Below are positions 1-12,104 of a DNA stretch of 64,000 bases, one piece after another. Position 1 is the stretch's first letter. Each line of letters starts with the position of its first letter. Location of the stretch: NCBI RefSeq assembly GCF_016920785.2, contig NW_024609884.1, forward strand, positions 30,300,080 to 30,364,079, given 5' to 3'. This DNA comes from Ixodes scapularis. Lineage: Eukaryota > Arthropoda > Arachnida > Ixodida > Ixodidae. The translations under genes and the position numbers were made by a program. The notes beneath the pieces are model-generated. The model searched no databases. It was not told the origin of the DNA and worked only from the letters and a program-made list of their open reading frames with translations.

Positions 1-488
1 CTGGCTGCACCGACATTTTGTACAGACGGGTGCCGATTGCCCCTAAAACGCTCGAGGGGTTGGGCGGGGAGGCAAACGAAGCGAGGGAGAAAATAATTCA
101 AAGCCACACACAAACTTCCAAACGGGAATCCGAAAACGGCGCTTCGGTGCCAACTCGAGCTTCGCGCATGCGTCGTGACCGAGCTGACCTTGCGGCCGTT
201 CTGAGCGCCGCCGGGCGGAGGCTTGCTGCGGCAGCGGGCGCCAACAGCGCGCTGGCTGTTTGGCGAGCTGCGCGCGGCTGGCTGCGCCACCCCGAAGGGA
301 GAGCTCTTCGCCCACCAGTTTGAAAGTTGCGGGGCGGCTCGCGCGGGGCTCCTCTTGACCGTTCTGCATCGGCCGATTTCTCTTTGTGTCAGACCCCGCG
401 CCCCGCCGTCCGAAGGGCCCCGGGCTTCCGCCGGGGTGCGCGGGAGGAGCAGGTGTCGTCGAACGCGTGCCGCGCGACGCTGGAGACC
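1..488 (+). promoter_or_regulatory. CpG-rich block, candidate promoter and 5' UTR
   Basis: The first ~700 bases are very rich in CpG compared with the AT-rich sequence that follows after about 720. The block leads into a strong Kozak start (ACCATGG at 486-492) and a candidate first exon. Open frames on both strands here are what GC-rich DNA gives by chance and I do not call them genes. Promoter status is inferred from composition and position only. Confidence 0.35.
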
Positions 489-579
489 ATGGTGATCTGC
501 GGAGGGGGCCACATGACGGACGACGACGACCGTCGGCTGCTCCGGAGCACGGAACAGCTGAATCAGCAGAAGCAAGGCA
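489..579 (+). CDS. vari: Candidate alternative first coding exon of the MAGUK gene
   Basis: An ATG in excellent Kozak context opens a frame that includes MTDDDDRRLLRSTEQLNQQ and runs into a donor A|GTGAGT at 580. One base of a codon is left over (phase 1). Exon 2 of the MAGUK gene at 22745 needs exactly one base upstream, so the two can join in frame (Thr at the junction) and give a protein of about 598 residues. A second in-frame ATG lies at 513. The acidic run followed by a Gln-rich stretch matches no domain I know. The alternative is a first exon of an unrelated transcript; a phase match by chance has odds of one in three. Confidence 0.4.
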
Positions 580-2489
580 GTGAGTCGCGGCGCTGGGGCC
601 TCGGGCGATGCGCGGTCGGCGCACGCGTTGGCTGCACGTGCCTGGCCACTGCGCGCTGGGTAGCCCGGAGCTTCGCTTCGCCCTTCTATTGTCTAACGAG
701 GGGCGTGGAAGAGCGCCCCGTTCAAACTCTTTTTAAGCCGTTGAAAATGAAATAGGTCCGATCTTTTTTCTTTCTTTCTTTCTTTCTTGATTGAAACTTA
801 TTTTGTGGATTATGTGGGGAATCCGGCATATCCGGATGGAGGGAGCGTCTGGATCTCCAACCCACTGTGACTGTGCTTGTTTTGAAATGTAGTCGGAAAA
901 TCGAAGAAAAGTTGAAATAGAAAAAAAGAAAGTACGATTGGGGGAAGTAGTATGTTTCGAAATTTTAACATTTCCCGGAGCGCTTGCTCATGAAACGATT
1001 ACCTTCATGTGCAGTGTCTGAACCACGGTGGTCCTAACGGCACTTCAGCTTCAATTGTTCTGGTTCTTCGGTGCATCGAGTCGGGACCAAAAGAAACATC
1101 GAGCGTTTTCGTTCTCGACTAAATATGTTCGTTAAAGGAGCACTGAAGTTAGCCTTCAGTTCTCACTTAACGAATAGCTGTAACGGATATGTTCGCAATC
1201 CCAGGGGTGCTGACAAAGCTACATGGCCGAGAGGGACTCCAGAACCCCAGAAAGCAGATTCGCTGATTTTCTGATGTAGGCGCCCAAACACTGACTGGGT
1301 GAACACTACGGTAACGATGTTTTGGGGACATAGTAAAGAGCACGTTAATTACAAATCCGTTTGAAACTACGGATTATGATAAGAAGAAGGTCCGCTCCGG
1401 CATGTGACTGCCTTGATTAAGTTTTACAATAACTACTATTACGCAACTAACAGTGATATATTTTTAGTTCAGTTCACACTCCTGCCTGTTTCAATGTGAG
1501 CACGGGTTTGTACGTCATGCATTTGTGCAATCGCTGCACTGGCCAAATCCCTGAGACGAAAGTCGCCGTGTTTCGAAGCAGACGAACTTCCTTCCGTGTA
1601 GGTCAATTTGACTTTGGAATTCTCGAAATAAGCACCTCTTGGTTTTCTACAGCCAGTGGCAGCAGTTCAGCCTGCCCAACCTCATCGTTTTCGCGCACCC
1701 CCCCCCCCCCCCCCCCCCCGCCAAAAAAAAAAGACGTTTAACGCATTTGTTATTTTCAGACATGTGTTTTGATACATAGTTCCCTAGCTAGCTCGCTAAC
1801 CGTGATATTTCCCCGACAAGCTAAAACTGTGTCAGAAACGGTAACACCGAGTAAACAAATAAAAAAGAACTCGAGGGTTCGTTGACACGGGCCTGCACGG
1901 TCGATGATGTTTTGCCAAGAGTTCCTAGCTCGTCTTCCGTACGTTATCGACTTTGGATTCAGCTCGCACGCGAATGCATTCACGGATCGAAGTTGGATGA
2001 AAATAGCAGTCCCCTGATGACCTTAGGCTCAGGAAACACGAAAAAAGAGCGCTCGCTAGTAACATTCGCAGGGGCGTATGTTTTGCAGCCTCGGTTCCAT
2101 GCATGTGTTTGAGTGGAATTAATGCAGTAGGCGAAACGTGTGCAAAATCAAACAAACAAACCAGAGACAACAATAGCACCCATGCAGGCGAGCAGACGAA
2201 ATGAGAAATCATTGATTGCAGTCACACTTGTCTGTCAAACGGGGAACGTGTTGTGTGCAACGGCTGCGAGGGTATGGGCATTGGGTACGGCATTGGGTGG
2301 TTCTCGAAAGTGTCTTCCGCGTACGAGTGCTTGTGCAGTCGAACCATTCTTCAGAGCCACGCTCTCGTGCCTTTGCCAGCACTGAAACTAACTCGTGAGA
2401 TGCAGTATTCTGCGCATACTCAGTGCAGTGCTGTAACTGCTACGCCGTTTGTGCCAAACTGCAGTAATGCATTCACTTTGCTCCGTTTC

Positions 2490-2569
<80 letters not shown>

Positions 2570-4400
2570 TTATCTGCATGGGCACCTCCATCGGACCAAA
2601 CGTTAGTTTCGCTTTGTCAGTTCGCTTGTGCGAATTACGGAAACGTTCGTCTATAGCTCAGAATAACGGGCGGGTCGCTTAAATGTTTCTCATCGGGCAC
2701 TGACCGTACTCACATTTCGGCCATATTCCGATTTTTTCGAAGTTGCATCGAGCAACTTTCGGATTAGTCAGCTCCGTTGAGTGCGCTTCTCGCCGCGCAG
2801 TAGTGCGCTGCGGAGAAGCCACATTTCCGGAGTGGACATTGCGATCTTGCTCATCTCACGTCGCCGCAGCGGAGTTACGTGCACTGCGAAAAAGAACAAC
2901 AACAAAACAACAACAACCTTTGTTCTGATCAGGATGGAGCACGTGCACCTGTCGGGTACTTGACGAGAAACAAGAGAAAGGAGAATGCTAATGTGACAAC
3001 TTACTTTGCAGTAAAAAGTTCGAAATTGAATCGCGGCTGTCATCACAGTATGTGCATATTATTGGACTGCGATCTCCTGAGACTTTGCAAGCATAATTAG
3101 TCGTGATTTCTTTTCTTTTTAAGCGAGATTTAATGATATTCCAGTGTAGCCAGAAAGATTTCTAAATGACCCTCATTACTGGGCTGCTGGTTTAGTAGTT
3201 TTTATCTCAGATCCCTCATTTACTTACTTGCTGTCTTTATAGGTATAGACCTTTAGCTGTTCGGGGGGCACAGTTAACTAGTGTTTAAAACCAAATCAGC
3301 TTCAGCAGTGGACGAATAGAAACTGGGAAATAACTTTAAGGAGTTCAGTTGGATTTTTTTTTTTTTTTTTTTTAAGAAGGCATATTTATCACCTACACGC
3401 TGATTTTAACTCACCATAAAACGAAGTGTAAAATGTTATTGATGTGCCTGATTAAAGCACCAACCGAATCACTAATTGGGGAGTGTTGTGCAACCTGAAA
3501 AGGATTATATTCTAAATTTTCTGACATCATTTCAGTGAAATATTGTTTTGTGGACCTTTGGTTCCGTGCCTGAAATAACGGCAGGGAACAAAAAAGAAGC
3601 CCTCGGATGGCAAAGAAAAAAATATTAGGCGCTTGAGAAAATCAGCCATTTGCGTAAAGTCCTTATCTGGAACTCTTTTTGTTCACGTTCCGCCCATTGA
3701 AAAGCACGGGGAGAGAGTCCAAGTACACACCTGATCTCGCTACACTATCGTCTCCTTCCGCACGATAGCGTCCGTCTCATGATCATAGCAGACATGGCAG
3801 TGATATAAGTTTTGTCAAAATGTTACACAAACTCCTTCCGAAGGCGATAATGAAGGTTGGGCGGGCAGTTATTGTTTCTTGGCGGAAAAGGCCACTCTCC
3901 AAGCTTAGCAAATTATCGCGAGCTGGTTACGCGAGAAGTTACTCCAAGGGACACCTTTCATTTGTTTTACTATACATTTTCGAATTTTTACGCTGGAAGT
4001 TGAGCAACTCCATACACGGGATATGTCAAGCGACGAACATTTAGGGAAGTTCGCGGCGTCGCGAAAGGAGTGACACCAAACCCGGCTTCCTTAGACTGGA
4101 TGCAAACCGGATTCTTTGTTTGTGAACGTGAAGCTCGTTGGCACTGACCGGGGAATCACAATCGAAAGATTCCAAGGCCTATAGGTGGCAGCAAAACTAC
4201 CGTAGCAAAAACGTCGCGAGAAGCCCAATGCCGCAGTACACACAAAACAAAAAGAAGAAAAAAAAAGAGGTTTGTCAGTTTTTATGTTTTTGCAGTACAC
4301 TAGGCAACAAATCACAGCGGTACAGTAGAAGAATCCCATGAATGACAAAACACGGAATACAAGGTGACCGAAAACCAATGAGCATTTTTGTTTATTATTG
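580..4400. other. Non-coding stretch, intronic or intergenic
   Basis: AT-rich sequence with a (CTTT)n run near 766-788, a poly-C run at about 1700-1720, the TA microsatellite listed separately and poly-T at about 3354-3374. Short open frames here are not supported by splice sites, domain matches or codon character. I see no gene. Confidence 0.5.
2493..2566. repeat. (TA)n microsatellite
   Basis: Uninterrupted alternating TA for about 74 bases. It creates false Ile-Tyr open frames on both strands. Confidence 0.97.
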
Positions 4401-4574
4401 CATTACGCAATGCAAAGCGTCATGCTTGCATTGCGTAATGCCACAGCGCAAACTTAATTTTTAGCTCTAAACGATGTTCCGCCTCATCATTCGCTTAGCT
4501 GATTTCGTAGATCGCAGAGATTGGCTCTCTGAGTGTTTTGCGGGTAAGTAGACGCGCAGGCATTTCTTAGAGTG
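4401..4574. repeat. Half copy of the CACTCT foldback MITE, subfamily B
   Basis: Contains the dyad centre (cattacgcaatgcaaag) and one complete arm ending in ttcttagagtg at 4574. The left arm is missing. It matches the subfamily B copy at 11518-12104. Confidence 0.75.
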
Positions 4575-6857
4575 TATACCACCGAGCTACGCCACAGCGT
4601 CAACAAGCCGTCTTATATGTAGGGATTTTGAAGTATGCGATGCCCACTGCACGTGCTCTCTGGAAAAATACACAGAAATAGCCGATAACAAAATGCCGCA
4701 GCAGCGCGGTCAATGCCAATATCTCCTGCCGGAAGAAGCGCATTCATGCGCTCTGAAACAAAAACGAAAAACAAGCGTTTGGAACAAAATGGTCAGCTGT
4801 CCATTCTCATTTTGTTCCGAACGCTTTTGTTCCGAACGACCGCGATGCCGATGCCCGACGATTTCGCCGAGACGTGTCACAGCTATATCGCTGTGACTGT
4901 GCTGTGTATTAACACAAGACTGCTCTTTTTTTTCTCTCTTTCTTTCTCTCCCCCTTCTTTTTCCTGTTCTTTTCTGGCTTTCCTATTCTCTGCGCTTTCA
5001 CCACGACGAATGACGAGAACACGCGAAGGTTCGCCCTGACCTCCGTTCCTCGCGTATCCTTTCATTTCCGTCGTCCCTGAAAGCCAACTGACTCAACGTG
5101 AGCCAGCTCGGAACAAGGGCATGGCAATCTAACCAAGAATATCGTGTCAGATACATGCACCACAACTTCACTGTAACCACTTCTGTCGCATGAGACTCAT
5201 TTGACCTGAAGATCGGTTGAGCATTCCACATAAAAAAAATGAGCCGGAGAATTTTTTTTTAACACCTTGTTGCAGATTGCGGGCACCTTAGGTTTCGTAA
5301 TGCCTCACCGTTATTTACTTCACCTTCTCCCTTTTCTCCTTGCAGCCCCCCCCCCCCCCCCCCCTCTTTTTTTTTTTCACTTTCTGTGATCAGATTAAGT
5401 ATGGAAACTCACATTTTATCGGCCGTTTCCGGAAAATTCGGATTTATCATTGAAGCGAGTTCTTCAGTTGCGCAAAGGAAGCAGACGATAGCAGTTGGCA
5501 TTCCACCCTTGTCGCGTTGTAGAAGGTCGTAAGTTTATTCCCATTTCCGCCCACTCCTCAAGTCCTCGTCGAGCCGTCGGCGTATACCTGCCACGAAATT
5601 CTTTTCGCCCATCCCGGTTGTGGTAAAGAGCGACCGCTTTGGAAGTACGCAACAGTATATACGCGCTGGATTGCACGCACCGCACACACACACACACACA
5701 TACACACACTCACACACACACACACATATACACACAGACACACACATCTCATACGTTTTTCATGACTAAGCGGGCTTGCATTTGAACTGAAGAGGTGGCG
5801 GCATGCAGCCCGCCCCTCAGCGCAGATGTCGCGCCATCGCTGTCTTTGGATCATTTTCGCGCAGGAACAGGGCTGTCGCCCTTCACTTTTCCCGGGTCAA
5901 AAAGGGGGGATACCACCCTCCCCAACCTTTCGCGTTTTGAACACACATAGACGCAAATACAAAGAAAAAAATGTTGTATATAAATTTATAGAGAGGAGAG
6001 AAGGATGAGAAAAAAAAAAGGGGGGGAGGGGAGGGGTGGCAACGGTTTTTAATCACACTGCACACACGATAAAGTCGAAAGTCGATGTCCACCCATGACG
6101 CTATAGGTTGTCGTTCGGGACTCTCGGAGAGTTGGTTCGAATTCGTCGACTAATCGACTCCACGATCGTCCTTCGGAATGCAGCTCTCCCTCCTCCTCGC
6201 TTACCTTCGTCCCTTCTTGCCCTTCTCTTGAGAAGTCTCCTTGTCCTGTTGTTGCGGTTCCTTCCTTCCTTCCGCTATTTGACGCGCTGTTGGTTTTTTT
6301 TTTTTTTTTTTTTTTGTTTCCTCGACTCTTTTTTCCCTCTCTCTCGCCCGGTTCAAGGACGGCGTCACGGCGGAATCAACGACGTTAAAGGTTCGAATTT
6401 GGGTACGACTCGAGTCGCGTCAGATTACAGTCATTTGACAGGCTGGGAAAGACGGAGGGTTATTCGCCGCTTCGAGTTCGGGGACGCCGTCCATGCGGCG
6501 AACGCGTGAAGCGAAGAAACAAGAACCTCGCGCCTTTTGATATGCCTAACTCCCTTCGCCGAAACAATGACATGGCTTAGCGGTCAAAACGTGAATTAAA
6601 GAAAAGCAGATCTCTTGCTGTCCCAGTTGCCAAGGATTTCCGATGAGCGTTCCGCTTAGCCTGGGCTCTACTGCACATACAAACGGCTTAATTGCTATTA
6701 TGTATACTATGTACCGACACGCCCAGCTACAAACGTTGCTTTAATTTGTAATTTAATGAAATACTAGATCGCGTCACACTTATCTAGGGTACTTTTTATT
6801 TATACTGTTTTTTTTAAGGAGGTTACCAATACATGAATGCTGTCTTCACTGCATGCT
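4575..6857. other. Non-coding stretch with simple repeats
   Basis: Contains poly-C followed by poly-T at about 5346-5378, a CA repeat at 5686-5747, G-rich tracts around 6010-6040, poly-T near 6295-6315, and a slightly CpG-richer part at 6360-6510. No exon with convincing splice sites was found. Confidence 0.5.
5686..5747. repeat. (CA)n microsatellite, imperfect
   Basis: Mostly alternating CA with a few TA and CT interruptions. It explains the Cys-Val-rich open frames on the - strand. Confidence 0.93.
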
Positions 6858-7590
6858 ATAGGGCTAGGTGGTCAATAAATGAGAAGATAACCGTCACGAC
6901 CATTAGGCTAATTAACTAAACCCTGCACTCTAAGAAACGTCTGTGCGTCTACTTTCACGCACAACACTCGGAGAACCAATCAGCGCAACTTACGGAGGCA
7001 ACTAAGCGAATGACGATGCCGAAACATCTGTTTAGACCAAAAAACGCAGACTGAGCGGTGACATTAAGCAATGCAAGCGTGACGTTTTGCATTGCTTAAT
7101 GGCACAACTCAGACTGCGTTTTTTGGTCTAAACATATGTTTCGGCGTCATCATTCGCTGAGCTGCCTCCGTAAGTTGCGCTGATTGGCTCTCCGAGTGTT
7201 GTGTGTGAAAGTAGACGCACAGACTTTTTTTAGAGTGTGTTACTTACCTATTTGATTAATAGATGATGAGTTATGCTGCAATTGCAGTTTGAACCACAGT
7301 CATTATAATAATAATAATGATTTTATTTGACATGAAAATACATTAAAAAGTGAGCTGGCCCACGAAAGCAAAAATGCTTGTATGTGGGACCAGGGAGCCA
7401 ACAAAACATTATACATCATTATACAATATTGTTAGCAAAAACATATAAGCAAAAGAAACCATATGATAGAATGTCTATAATGAAATAACATAATCATGTT
7501 CTGAGAACATATGACACCATTCAAGTATATCCTTTTTGACCACTCGAATGGATGACAAATTAAACAAAGACTCTGGTAAAATGTTAAATT
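6858..7590. repeat. Left copy of a ~420 bp tandem duplication, with a MITE inside
   Basis: Begins atagggctaggtggtcaata and ends before the same words recur at 7591. Without the MITE at 6926-7237 the copy is about 420 bp and closely matches 7591-8009, including an AAT repeat and the word gtgagctggccca. The same repeat in diverged form appears near 54050-54225. Confidence 0.88.
6926..7237. mobile_element. CACTCT foldback MITE, subfamily A (complete)
   Basis: A 312 bp element that is almost entirely one inverted repeat, from CACTCTAAGAAACG to the complementary TTTTAGAGTG, with a dyad centre near 7075-7095. It is flanked by TG on both sides (6924-6925 and 7238-7239). The empty site survives in the neighbouring duplicate at about 7660, which reads ccctgttacttacc with a single TG. 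No coding capacity. CACT termini with a 2 bp duplication are what CACTA/CMC-type elements show; that assignment is inference. Confidence 0.9.
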
Positions 7591-8009
7591 ATAGGGCTAG
7601 GTGGTCAATAAAAAAGAAGATAACCGTCACGATCATTAGGCTAATTAACTAAACCCTGTTACTTACCTATTTGATTAATAGATGATGAGTTATGCTGCAA
7701 TTGCAGTTTGAGCCGCAGTCATTATATAAATAATAATAATGATTTTATTTGACATGAAAATACATTAAAAAGTGAGCTGGCCCACTAAAGCAAAAATGCT
7801 TGTATGTGGGACCAGGCAGCCAACTAAACATTATACATCATTATACAATATTGTTAGCAAAAACATATAAGCAAAATAAACCATATGACAGAATGTCTAT
7901 AATGAAATAACATAATCATGTTCTGAGAACATATGACACCATTCAAGTACATTCTTTTTGACCACTCGAATGGATGGCAAATTAAACAAAGACTGGTAAA
8001 ATGTTAAAT
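7591..8009. repeat. Right copy of the tandem duplication, MITE-free
   Basis: About 419 bp, closely similar to 6858-7590 after removal of the MITE. It keeps the empty target site and so fixes the insertion borders and the order of events: duplication first, MITE insertion later. Confidence 0.88.
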
Positions 8010-8390
8010 AATCAGGGTACTTAGTGCCGTCTTTTTTCTTTTACCGTAATTAGCTCATATTTTAGGAACTATGAATCTCTCTGTGCACCGCAGGTCTCTT
8101 TCAGTTCAAATTTAACATTGTTTTTAGATTAAAAGTTATTTATAAATATATATATTAAATGGTATTTAAAATGTTTTTTTATCGATCCCTGTTTTTTGTG
8201 ACTGTAACAATTCCCGTATACCGTAGTTCCATACCGCATAATTGATTCTCCTAATGATCCGAAAATAGTACGTCTCAACTACTATACACTAGATCTTCTG
8301 AGTTTATGAAGATGCGCAAATACCACTCGCAGTTTTTTTTTTTTTATAAAGTAGGTAGTGTTCCAATGGCATGATGATCAAGCATTATCC
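8010..8390. other. AT-rich spacer
   Basis: Very AT-rich sequence between the tandem duplication and the mariner relic. I see no feature. Confidence 0.5.
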
Positions 8391-9316
8391 CTAAATATTG
8401 AACTCTTGGTTCATATAACAATGGTCTACAACTGCGGATATGTTCATGGTCGGGGAGGTGAAGAAACGAGGGAAAGCTCGTAAATCACAAAATGCGCTAA
8501 AAGAAAACTTGTGCGATAAGAAATTGAAAACCCTTTTTATTTCTAGACATATCCGCCGCCAACATTGACACATTTATCCCATCTCTTTACCAATGCCTTA
8601 ACACCTGCTGCGTAAATATTTTTGGGCTGCCGTCTCAGCCACGTGCGTGCCTCACCTTCTACGTCTTCATATATCAGGAAACGTTGGTCACAAAGGTGAG
8701 TTTTTAGCGGACCAAACAAGGGACAGTAGATTAGGGCTAAGTCAGGGCTCTAAGAAGGATGTTCAAGGGGTTGCCACCCAAATTTATCAGTTGTCGCCTG
8801 GGTTAATTGAGCTGCATGAGGTGTTGTCGTAATGGTGCAAGATTCCTCCAGCCAATAGGCCTGGGCATTTTCTGCGAATCGCTGCCCGAGGCGTCAACAG
8901 GACTTCACATTACGAGGCAGCATTCACAGTTTCACCTCGTTTTAGAAAATGAGTTAGCAATACTCCGTGAGAATCCAAAAACACTCTAGGCATAGCCTTG
9001 CCAGCTGAAGGTGTGACCTTTAATTTCTTGGTTGTATTAGGTGAAGGATGCTTCCATTGCATCGAAGCACGCTTAATATCGGGTTAGTAGTGATGAACCT
9101 AGGATTATCCACAGTAACAATCTTATTAAGCATGTCTTCTCCTTCTTCGGCATGCCAAAAGAGACGTTGCATGCGCAGGCCCCCTGGATTATTTTTGTGC
9201 TTCTCGGTTAGCTCTCTGGGCACCCATTCTGAGCACACTTTTCGAAAGTTCGGACGATCATTCTTTATTGTGTAGGCTAAGGCCAGACTTGTACGTAGTT
9301 CAGCTATTCTACTCAA
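8391..9316 (-). pseudogene. Mariner-family transposase relic
   Basis: Read on the - strand, 9316 to 9020 encodes a mariner-like stretch with VCSEWVPRELTEKHK followed by EEGEDMLNKIVTVDN. That is the region just before the first catalytic Asp, although the residues after VD differ from the usual ETW. Further along, 8870-8560 gives pieces with HPS-stop-SPDLAL, then FGPLKTHLCDQRF and VKALVKRWDKCVNVGG. This is the C-terminal part carrying the third Asp of the DD34D triad. Several in-frame stops and frame changes break it, so it cannot make an active enzyme. I did not find clear terminal inverted repeats. Confidence 0.85.
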
Positions 9317-11080
9317 GTTACTGCAGTTTAACTACTTTTCTCAGCAGTTTAGTAACTTTAATTACATTTTTCTTTCGGTAATTGGTAGTTTAATTTAATT
9401 ACTTTTTCCGAGTAACTTCTACTCAAATTACAAATTTCTTTTGAATTTTAGTGGTAGGTTGGTCAACAAACATTCCTGCGCGAAAATAGATAAGATTTTG
9501 GAAGATCAGGCAGGGGTGGGGTTGGGGGGGGGGGGGGGGGGGGATCATTTGGAGGGTCCGAAACCCTCTAAAAGTTTTACGAGCCCCCCGCTGCAACAGC
9601 CCTGCTACGAGGCGCGGGGTGCGGACAGACACGTCGCAAGTGAGGCCCAGTAAATGCGGGATTAGCGCCGAAGACTTTGTGTCCCGAAGCTCAAGGAGAC
9701 TCGACGTATTTAAAGAAAGGGTTTGTCCCCGCTTCTCCCCAACGTAGGAACTCTCGCCCACTACAGGAGGTGTACACACTGCAGCCTCACCCAAAGGAAT
9801 AAACAAAAATGCAGCACCCACTCTGAAGCCCATCTGGTGCTCCCGTAGTTTGTGCTGTACTTGAAGGATCGCGTGCTAAAGGGCAACGCAAAGATGAGCT
9901 TTTTGCGTTTCCTTTCCTTCCAAAACTCAGAATATGCAGGTCTTTCAAGATTGGAATATCGTTCGACAAGCTTAATAATTCCTCCAACGTTAAAAAAAAA
10001 AATAACAATAATTTGGGAAGTATTTTAGGAACATGGTACTTAAAGTACTCTTTCAAGTAGCATTAGAAAACTTGTACTTCACGTGAAGTACATTCTCTGA
10101 GCATGTACTTGTGCTTTAATAAATTATTTTCTCAGGTAATTTCTGAAAAAAAAAAAGCTAATATTCCCGAGTTTAAAGTACATTCCCCAAATTTGGAAAC
10201 AAAAAATGGCCCATCGTCATATGAAAACGCGCTTTCGTGTTTCGAGACGTCATCTGATAATTTCTCTGGTTGAAGTAATGGCGGCTATGGGGCATAAAAA
10301 TAAGTGCCTTATAAGTATATTGTGTTAAATAGTTCGTCAATGAGTATAAAACAACTACTCCGTGGCAACTTGATTTTATCCTATATTTGCCACCATTTTC
10401 GAAAAAAAAAAAAACCAGAAAAACTAATGCTCCTCTGATTACCCCTGTAGCAATGCATACCAGATAAAATAAAGTAAGAAAAATACGGTATGAAATGGCG
10501 TCATGGAAAGATTGTGTTATAAAGTATTTGTACTTTAAACGTATGTTGTATTTATAGTACTTTACTTCAAGTACATTGCACCCGGTGTACTTACGATACT
10601 TGAACTACATAACCTCTAGTTGACTTTGTACTTCAAGTACTTTTTAGATGTTCTTTACGCAACACTGTAAACAAGCGAACACTCTCTGCAAAATTAAGTC
10701 AAGCAGCGCTAAACCTCAAAGTAGAAATGATACTTCTGGAGTACATCACTCACCAGAAAACAAAAAGTACAAAACAATTAATCACATAGAAGCGGAACCA
10801 GCTATTAAAGCATTTATGTGAAAACACAAGCCTATTTATATTTGGCTAGCAGAATTTCGCTAACGAATCAAACCATTTATGTACTTCAAGTACTTAAATG
10901 GTTTAAATGGTTCTTGTAACTATAAAAAAATATAAAAGTAACTTCAAAAGTAATTCGCTACTTTGTTACGGTAGTTTGTAATTTACTCAATTACTTTCCA
11001 TGTGAGTAACTTCTACTTTATTCAAATTACTTCTAAGGCCAATACTCAGTAACTTAACTTCATTACTTTTTTTATTAACT
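9317..11080. repeat. AT-rich region of repeated 'taactt'/'tacttcaagta' words
   Basis: Stretches at 9312-9435 and 10930-11070 are built from variants of agtaactt/aattactt. The stretch 10050-10920 is built from variants of gtacttcaagtac. A poly-G run lies at about 9528-9543. This looks like decayed dispersed repeat, probably a DNA element. The open frames here show no domain. Confidence 0.5.
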
Positions 11081-11517
11081 TGTGCATGCCTGGCTAAACC
11101 ACGAGAACAGCCTATTTCAGTTGCTGTCTATTGTTACTCTTCTGTGGACTCGAATTATTTCTACCGCCCGCCGCACTGTGCTTCTGTAGCCATCTAAATT
11201 ACACGACGACCAGTTCACTCCTCGTCAACAACATTTGAGCGCCCTTGGGAGAATTTCTCAGCCCAGTTGTGCACCGCTTTATACGCGATGAACACTTCTC
11301 ACCGTAAACATGGAAGCCCTTCCCTGTAAATATCTTTGGCAAAAAAAAAAAAAAAAAAAAACCTCTGCCCCCCTTTTCCTTCCCCCCCCCCCCCCCCAAA
11401 AAAAAAAAAAATTACAACACGTTGTTTTTTTAGTTTCTCGAGCAAATTTGCCATTTTTAAACTGAGCTACGCATGCACGCGACTGTTACCTACTGCGCAG
11501 TGAACATCATGAAGCTG

Positions 11518-12104
11518 CACTCTAAGAAATGCCTGCGCGTCTACTCACCCAGAAAACACTCGAAGAGCCAATCTCTGCGATCTAGGAAATCATCTCAGCG
11601 AATGATGAGGCGGAACACCCGTTTAGACCTCAAAATTAAGTCTGCGCTGTAGCATTACGCAATGCAAGCATGACGCTTTGCATTGCGTAATGCCACAGCG
11701 CAGACTTCATTTTTAGGTCTAAACGGATGTTCCGCCTCATCATTCACTCTAAGAAATGCCTGTGAGTGTACTTACTCGCAAAACATTCAAAGATCCAATC
11801 TTTGGGATCTACGAAATCAGCTCAGCGAAGGATGAGACGGAATCCGTTTAGAGCTAAAAATGAAGTCTGCGCTGTGGCATTACGCAATGCAAAGCGCCAT
11901 GCCTGCATTGCGTAATGCCACAGCGCAGACTTAATTTTGAGGTCTAAACAGATGTTGCGCCTAAAGATTGGCTCTTCGAGTGTTTTGCGGGTAAGTAGAC
12001 GCGCAGGCATTTCATAGAGTGTTTGCTGAGCTGATTTCGTAGATCGCAGAAATTGGCTCTTTGAGCGTTTTGCGGGTAAGTAGACGGGCAGGCTTCTTAG
12101 AGTG
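11518..12104. mobile_element. CACTCT foldback MITE, subfamily B, split by a second copy
   Basis: The outer element starts CACTCTAAGAAATGCC at 11518 and ends TTCTTAGAGTG at 12104, with TG on both flanks (11516-11517, 12105-12106). Its right arm is interrupted by another copy at 11745-12021. The arms contain the palindromic words cattacgcaatgc and taaacggatgttccgcc. No coding capacity. Confidence 0.87.
11745..12021. mobile_element. Inner CACTCT MITE inserted in the outer copy
   Basis: A complete 277 bp element from CACTCTAAGAAATGCC to TTTCATAGAGTG. It is flanked by TT at 11743-11744 and 12022-12023; removing it restores the arm sequence catcattTgctgagctg seen in other copies. This gives a second independent 2 bp target duplication. 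Confidence 0.87.

Noticed and set aside
43..624. 193-codon - strand frame as a gene
   Set aside because: Pro/Arg/Ser-rich translation typical of the reverse side of a CpG-rich block; no domain.
2388..2606. Ile-Tyr repeat frames
   Set aside because: Translation of the TA microsatellite.
8391..9316. Intact mariner transposase
   Set aside because: Several stops and shifts; first catalytic motif altered.
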